Source: Candidatus Tenebribacter mawsonii (lineage in GTDB: Bacteria; Cloacimonadota; Cloacimonadia; Cloacimonadales; TCS61). Taken from it: DNA of 8,532 nucleotides. The stretch spans positions 1 to 8,532 of the forward strand of contig JAVCCD010000216.1 of assembly GCA_030765665.1 (NCBI GenBank). The letters are read 5' to 3'. Below are positions 4,976 to 8,532 of this stretch, piece after piece. Made by a program: the position numbers and the translations under genes. The stretch's first letter is position 1; each line of letters begins with the position of its first letter. The notes beneath the pieces are model-generated. The model did not search any database. It was given only the letters and a program-made list of their open reading frames with translations, and was not told the origin of the DNA.

Positions 4976-6418
4976 TTACTTCTCCAGTTTGTAAAACTTT
5001 ATACTTCCATTACTTGTTTCAGCCGTGATCTTCTTTCCACCTTTATTTATCTTACCATAAATGCTATCTTTAGATAATTCGGAAGTTGTTATTTCAATGC
5101 CATTAAGGTCTATACGTGCATTAGAAGTTGAAGCATTTATATTCATGTTTAGTGATGGATTCAAGCCTATAACGATGGAGCCATTGGAAGTTCGCATGCT
5201 GATATCGTCTCTTAATTTATGATCAATTTCAACCGTGATCTTTCCATTGGAAGTGATCGCTTCTTTAAGATTGGAGACACCTGTAACCACAATTGCGCCA
5301 TTTGAAGTATAAGCTTTCGCTTCTCCTTTCAGATTTTCAAACTCAATTCTTCCATTGCTTGTATTAGCAATAAAACTGCCCGTTGAGTTCTCAACCTCTA
5401 TTCCGCCATTGCTTGTTTTCAGGTTCATTTCACCTTCACAATCACTAATCTCTATCATTCCATTACTTGAATTTATGTTGCTTATCATTACTCCATTCGG
5501 TACTTTTATTTGGTAATGAACACTTACTCTAGGATTTTTCTTTAGATTTGTTGTTTTTATCGTACAACCATCTTCATCTCGAACTTCTATTTCAATTTTA
5601 TCGAACTCTTCTTCAGATCTTCTAGTTTCTAAAATTGCTGAAATATCAATAAAATCTTTTTCCCAGTTTTCTACTTCTACTGAGCCATTCATATTATGAA
5701 CATTAAGGTTACAACCACGTTTTGACTGAAAAGTTTCATGAAACTTCTTTGTGATCTTGTCTCCATCATCAGAACCAAAATTCACCATAACTCCTCCTTC
5801 ATAATCACCATCATTAACAATATGTTTGATAATAAATCCGGGGTTATTTCCAATCCAGCCAATTGAATGTTTAGTTATAAAATTTATTGCTCCACCCAGA
5901 AGTTGACCCCAAAATCCGGTTATTTGCTGTTGTTCATCGGCAGTATCCACAATAATTCCACGTGAACTGATTTCTACGTACTCATCTTCATCATTCACAA
6001 TAATTCCATCAGCACTGATCTCAACAGTTTCTTCATCATCAGTAACAAAAAGTCCTCCATCACGAAACTCAACAACAGTTTTTTCGCCATCAGTTATGGT
6101 AACTCTGTTTTCATTAAATTCAATTTTACCTTCATCATCAAATAATAAATATGTTTTATCCATTGGTAATTCAAGTTCAATTTTAGCAACTTCTTCCGAT
6201 TTGATAATCAATTTGCCTTTTTCGTGAATAATTTCAATATCAACATTTTTGGCAGATTCGATCTCAATTACATTACCTTCAACAAATTCAATTTCTTTGA
6301 TGTGAATATTTTCAAATTCTAAAGTTATGCTCTTTTCCTTAATAAGAACATCCTGCGTAACTGCAGACAGCGTTAACACTGCCGTTACCATAATCATAAC
6401 TAAAATAGATTTCATCAT
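4976..6418 (-). CDS. Exported DUF4097-type beta-repeat protein, last gene of the GntR/ABC operon
   Basis: This 480-residue protein has a signal peptide (about 1-21) and almost only beta-forming, acidic sequence after it. Residues 114-162 hold three 16-residue repeats (VEFRDGGLFV, VEISADGIIV, VEISSRGIIV). Residues about 168-200 are a glycine- and hydrophobic-rich stretch. From about 237 comes the DUF4097 (putative adhesin) beta-solenoid-like part, with SSNG/TSNG motifs at 317, 335, 353, 371, 389, 410, 431 (TSNA) and 468. The first five are exactly 18 residues apart, one per coil. No sorting signal or anchor is seen at the C-terminus. Two Met codons open the frame behind a strong GAGGGGG ribosome site. 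It starts 17 bases after the permease stop, so it is translated from the same message. DUF4097 proteins often neighbour envelope-stress regulators; an envelope-facing binding role is inference. Confidence 0.85.
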   Translation of the reverse strand: MMKSILVMIMVTAVLTLSAVTQDVLIKEKSITLEFENIHIKEIEFVEGNVIEIESAKNVDIEIIHEKGKLIIKSEEVAKIELELPMDKTYLLFDDEGKIEFNENRVTITDGEKTVVEFRDGGLFVTDDEETVEISADGIIVNDEDEYVEISSRGIIVDTADEQQQITGFWGQLLGGAINFITKHSIGWIGNNPGFIIKHIVNDGDYEGGVMVNFGSDDGDKITKKFHETFQSKRGCNLNVHNMNGSVEVENWEKDFIDISAILETRRSEEEFDKIEIEVRDEDGCTIKTTNLKKNPRVSVHYQIKVPNGVMISNINSSNGMIEISDCEGEMNLKTSNGGIEVENSTGSFIANTSNGRIEFENLKGEAKAYTSNGAIVVTGVSNLKEAITSNGKITVEIDHKLRDDISMRTSNGSIVIGLNPSLNMNINASTSNARIDLNGIEITTSELSKDSIYGKINKGGKKITAETSNGSIKFYKLEK

Positions 6419-6435
6419 TTTTCCCCCTCTTGATC

Positions 6436-7284
6436 TTATTTAATCTCTCTACTTTTGTAGATGAGCGTTGCTGTTACAAATAGAACTCCGCTAACACCAA
6501 TTTGTAACAAAGTATTCCAATTAATTACAATTCTCATCCATGCTTCTCTAATGTAGTAAACAATGTTTTCGTTTACAAGCTCGTTATCCATTCCAGATGG
6601 AGTAGCAACATTGATCAACTTGATTATATAGTTAAGTGGAAGTGGCAAATGCCATTGCATAAGCGCATTTAAAATTATGAAAAGGAATTGCACTCCAACA
6701 ATAATTGCTAACCCTTGCAAAAAAGCCTTATCTTTGAATATTGCTGAGCAGAAAAATGTTAAACTTCCAATAATAATTCCAGTTTTCATAAATGATACAA
6801 CAGATTGTGCCATTCCTGAAATTGCTAAGCCAAAAATGAATTTATCAGTTACAGCCAATATTATTGCAATTACTATAAAATTAAATATTGCAATTGTAAA
6901 AAGTGCAAGCCAGTTTCCAGCAATTCCCACAATATATCTGGAAGCTGACTGATACCAGATCGAGACAGGTTGAGAACGGTGAAATAACTCGCTATTATTT
7001 CTGATGTTTTCGTTAAGTGCACCTTGTGTTAGAATAATTATAAATATCAAGCTTATTAGCCCTGGCAACCCCATAATTGCGATATTTACAATGTAATTAA
7101 TGCTTTCTGAAGGAGGAGTACCCTGAATATCAGCAAAGTTAAAATTTAGATCTCCACTGAAGTAAGCAACAGCTGAAATTAAGAGGATAAGCAGGTAAAA
7201 TCCAGCTGTTATCCACAATGGAATCATAAGTGTTTTTTTGTTGATCTGAAGATCTTTTATTAGTAGAGCTTTAAATTTTTTCAT
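6436..7284 (-). CDS. ABC-2-type transporter permease
   Basis: This is the membrane subunit of an ABC exporter, 282 residues. About six hydrophobic helices are visible (roughly 19-41, 67-89, 115-146, 165-183, 188-207, 258-276). The short cytoplasmic start (KKFKALLIKDLQINK) and the motif FHRSQPVSIWYQSASR (101-116), between helices 2 and 3, are typical of permeases in GntR-linked (Ytr/Bcr-like) exporters, where F-R-x-x-P-V-S precedes a helix. The frame overlaps the ATPase gene by 14 bases and has its own AGGAGG (7289-7294), so translation is coupled but independently primed. A homodimer with two copies of the neighbouring ATPase is expected. The substrate is unknown; such exporters commonly move antimicrobial peptides, lipids or envelope precursors. 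Confidence 0.88.
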   Translation of the reverse strand: MKKFKALLIKDLQINKKTLMIPLWITAGFYLLILLISAVAYFSGDLNFNFADIQGTPPSESINYIVNIAIMGLPGLISLIFIIILTQGALNENIRNNSELFHRSQPVSIWYQSASRYIVGIAGNWLALFTIAIFNFIVIAIILAVTDKFIFGLAISGMAQSVVSFMKTGIIIGSLTFFCSAIFKDKAFLQGLAIIVGVQFLFIILNALMQWHLPLPLNYIIKLINVATPSGMDNELVNENIVYYIREAWMRIVINWNTLLQIGVSGVLFVTATLIYKSREIK

Positions 7285-8131
7285 TTGATCCTCCTACCAT
7301 CTCTAAGAACAAATCAGAAAGAGTTGGCCTGCTAACTTGTGCCTCAGCAATCTCAACTTTACTATCTAATACGGCACTAACCTTACCTAAAGTATTGCTA
7401 ATGATCTTTGGATTATGCTGCTCTAGTTTTTCTCTTTGGTCTGAAGGCACAGTGAAAATTGAATATTGTTTCTTTAATTCATCAATATCCTCTTGTAAAA
7501 TTATCTTTCCCTCATCAATGAAAATTATGTCTTGTAATATTTGTTCAACTTCTTCCACTTGATGTGTGGAAATTATGATTGTTTTGTTTTCATCATAGAA
7601 TTCACCCAGAATTGTATTAAAAAATTCTTTCCGGAAAACAATATCTAAACCTAGTGTTGGCTCATCCAAAAGCAAAACCGTAACATCCAGTGAAAGCGTA
7701 ATAAGAAGATAGAGTTTTGTTTTCATTCCTTTGGAAAGGTTTGCCACCTTTTGCTGTGGTTTTAAATCACTGCTGGCAAGTAATTCCATTGCTTTTGTAT
7801 TATTCCAAGAACTATTTATAGCAGAAACATAATCCATTGTCTGTTTTACAGTTAATCTGTCATCTAAACTGTTTACATCCGGAATAAAAGCTATATTTTC
7901 GTGAACTGATTCTTGATGTCTTCTTATTTGATTTCCCAATATTTCAATCTCACCCTTGTGCTTCAAAAAGCCAAGAATGCATCTCATAAAAGTAGATTTT
8001 CCTGCTCCGTTTTTCCCGAGTAACCCAATAATTCTACCAGCTGGGATCTCAATTTCAACATTATCAAGTGCCTTGAATTTCCCATAATATTTTGTTAGAT
8101 TACTCACTTTAATTACATTTTTCTGTATCAC
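7271..8131 (-). CDS. ABC transporter ATP-binding protein (YtrB-like)
   Basis: This cytoplasmic ATPase drives the neighbouring permease; 286 residues is normal for the family. Walker A is at 39-47 (GKNGAGKST), the signature is LSKGM (132-136), Walker B is VLLLDEP (152-158, with E157 as the expected catalytic glutamate), followed by GLD (161-163), and the H-loop histidine is H190 in STHQVEEVE. The usual Q-loop glutamine is replaced: FIPDVNSL (82-89) has D85 where many ABC ATPases have Q. The same replacement is known to me from GntR-linked ABC ATPases. The C-terminal 70 residues form an accessory tail. The start is GTG, overlapping the regulator stop codon by 4 bases (GTGA), with GGAGGGG just upstream inside the regulator gene, so the two are translationally coupled. 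Confidence 0.93.
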   Translation of the reverse strand: MIQKNVIKVSNLTKYYGKFKALDNVEIEIPAGRIIGLLGKNGAGKSTFMRCILGFLKHKGEIEILGNQIRRHQESVHENIAFIPDVNSLDDRLTVKQTMDYVSAINSSWNNTKAMELLASSDLKPQQKVANLSKGMKTKLYLLITLSLDVTVLLLDEPTLGLDIVFRKEFFNTILGEFYDENKTIIISTHQVEEVEQILQDIIFIDEGKIILQEDIDELKKQYSIFTVPSDQREKLEQHNPKIISNTLGKVSAVLDSKVEIAEAQVSRPTLSDLFLEMVGGSNEKI

Positions 8132-8502
8132 TTCTCCCCTCCTTCATCATAGGAATTTTCAATAAGTTTTAACAAATCAAGCTTGGAAATACCAAGTGAC
8201 CTGCTTTTTGATATCACCTTTTTTAAATCTTCTTCTATGAATTCATCATAGGTTTTTGCTTTTAATTTCTTCTGCGCACCTTTCTCCACGAACATCCCGA
8301 TCCCTCGCTTCTTAAATAGGATCCCTTCATTAAGAAGCTCGTTAATAGCATTGGAAATTGTCTGCGGATTTAATCTGTATTGCTTTGCCATAATGCGAAT
8401 TGAATCAATCGCTTTTTCTTCTTCGATAGATTTATTAATTATTGCATTCTCTATCTCTTTTTTTATTTGAAGATAGATTGGAGTACTTTCATCAAACTTC
8501 AT
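8128..8502 (-). CDS. GntR-family transcriptional regulator, YtrA subfamily
   Basis: This is a small DNA-binding repressor of 124 residues, the typical YtrA-subfamily length. A winged helix-turn-helix spans about residues 8-75. PIYLQIKKEIENAI (8-21) starts the first helix, LNPQTISNAINELLNEG (43-59) is the recognition region, and KKRGIGMFVEKG is the wing. The family's usual P-S-x-R-x-L block reads IDSIRIMAKQYRL. A short helical tail of about 45 residues, without a separate ligand domain, probably serves dimerisation. The ATG has a near-perfect AGGAGGT (8506-8512). It heads the operon with the ATPase, permease and DUF4097 genes, and regulators of this type usually repress their own operon. The operator should lie upstream, mostly beyond the window; only CATACAGTAAAAC (8516-8528) is visible, and TACAGT in it could be a -10. 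Confidence 0.92.
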   Translation of the reverse strand: MKFDESTPIYLQIKKEIENAIINKSIEEEKAIDSIRIMAKQYRLNPQTISNAINELLNEGILFKKRGIGMFVEKGAQKKLKAKTYDEFIEEDLKKVISKSRSLGISKLDLLKLIENSYDEGGEK

Positions 8503-8532
8503 TTTACCTCCTTCTGTTTTACTGTATGGGTC

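Noticed and set aside
6677..6952. Rightward 91-codon frame opposite the permease.
   Set aside because: It is antisense to transmembrane-encoding sequence, with no ribosome site and no family resemblance.

Overview
The window looks like chromosomal DNA from an AT-rich, Gram-negative bacterium. Two exported proteins carry short N-terminal signal peptides (one ending LSAQ), and the large protease begins with an outer-membrane-barrel-like domain. The overall style suggests the FCB group, possibly Cloacimonadota. That placement is inference from protein character only; no rRNA or marker gene is present.

Left part (1-2382, accessory in character). A 5' fragment of an EamA/DMT-type transporter reads leftward and breaks off after about 78 family-like residues at the window edge. 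Reading rightward are a DUF2971-family gene, split by a frame change at a run of nine A's, and a small membrane protein that I do not recognise. Both are visibly richer in A+T than the genes to their right. A 390-base gene-free stretch (1993-2382) follows and is dense in structure. It holds two identical 42-bp imperfect palindromes exactly 120 bp apart, a foldable three-way-junction segment between them, and two copies (33 bp, 2 mismatches, 290 bp apart) of a terminator-like hairpin. The right-hand copy is the probable terminator of sppA.

Middle part (2383-4975). A leftward 788-residue SppA/S49 protease has an intact Lys/Ser dyad and an unusual N-terminal beta-rich extension of about 250 residues. 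Its upstream region has a candidate promoter, two hairpins in the presumed leader, and a long nested inverted repeat that probably ends the upstream transcript.

Right part (4976-8532). A tight leftward operon contains a YtrA-type GntR regulator, an ABC ATPase, an ABC-2-type permease and an exported DUF4097 protein. The first three genes overlap (4 and 14 nt), and the fourth starts 17 nt after the permease. The regulator probably senses an envelope or small-molecule cue and controls the exporter. The DUF4097 protein, with an 18-residue ladder of SNG motifs, would be the extracytoplasmic partner. The regulator-ATPase-permease core is a well-known arrangement. The fixed linkage to this particular DUF4097 protein and the structured 1993-2382 region are the parts most worth a second look.
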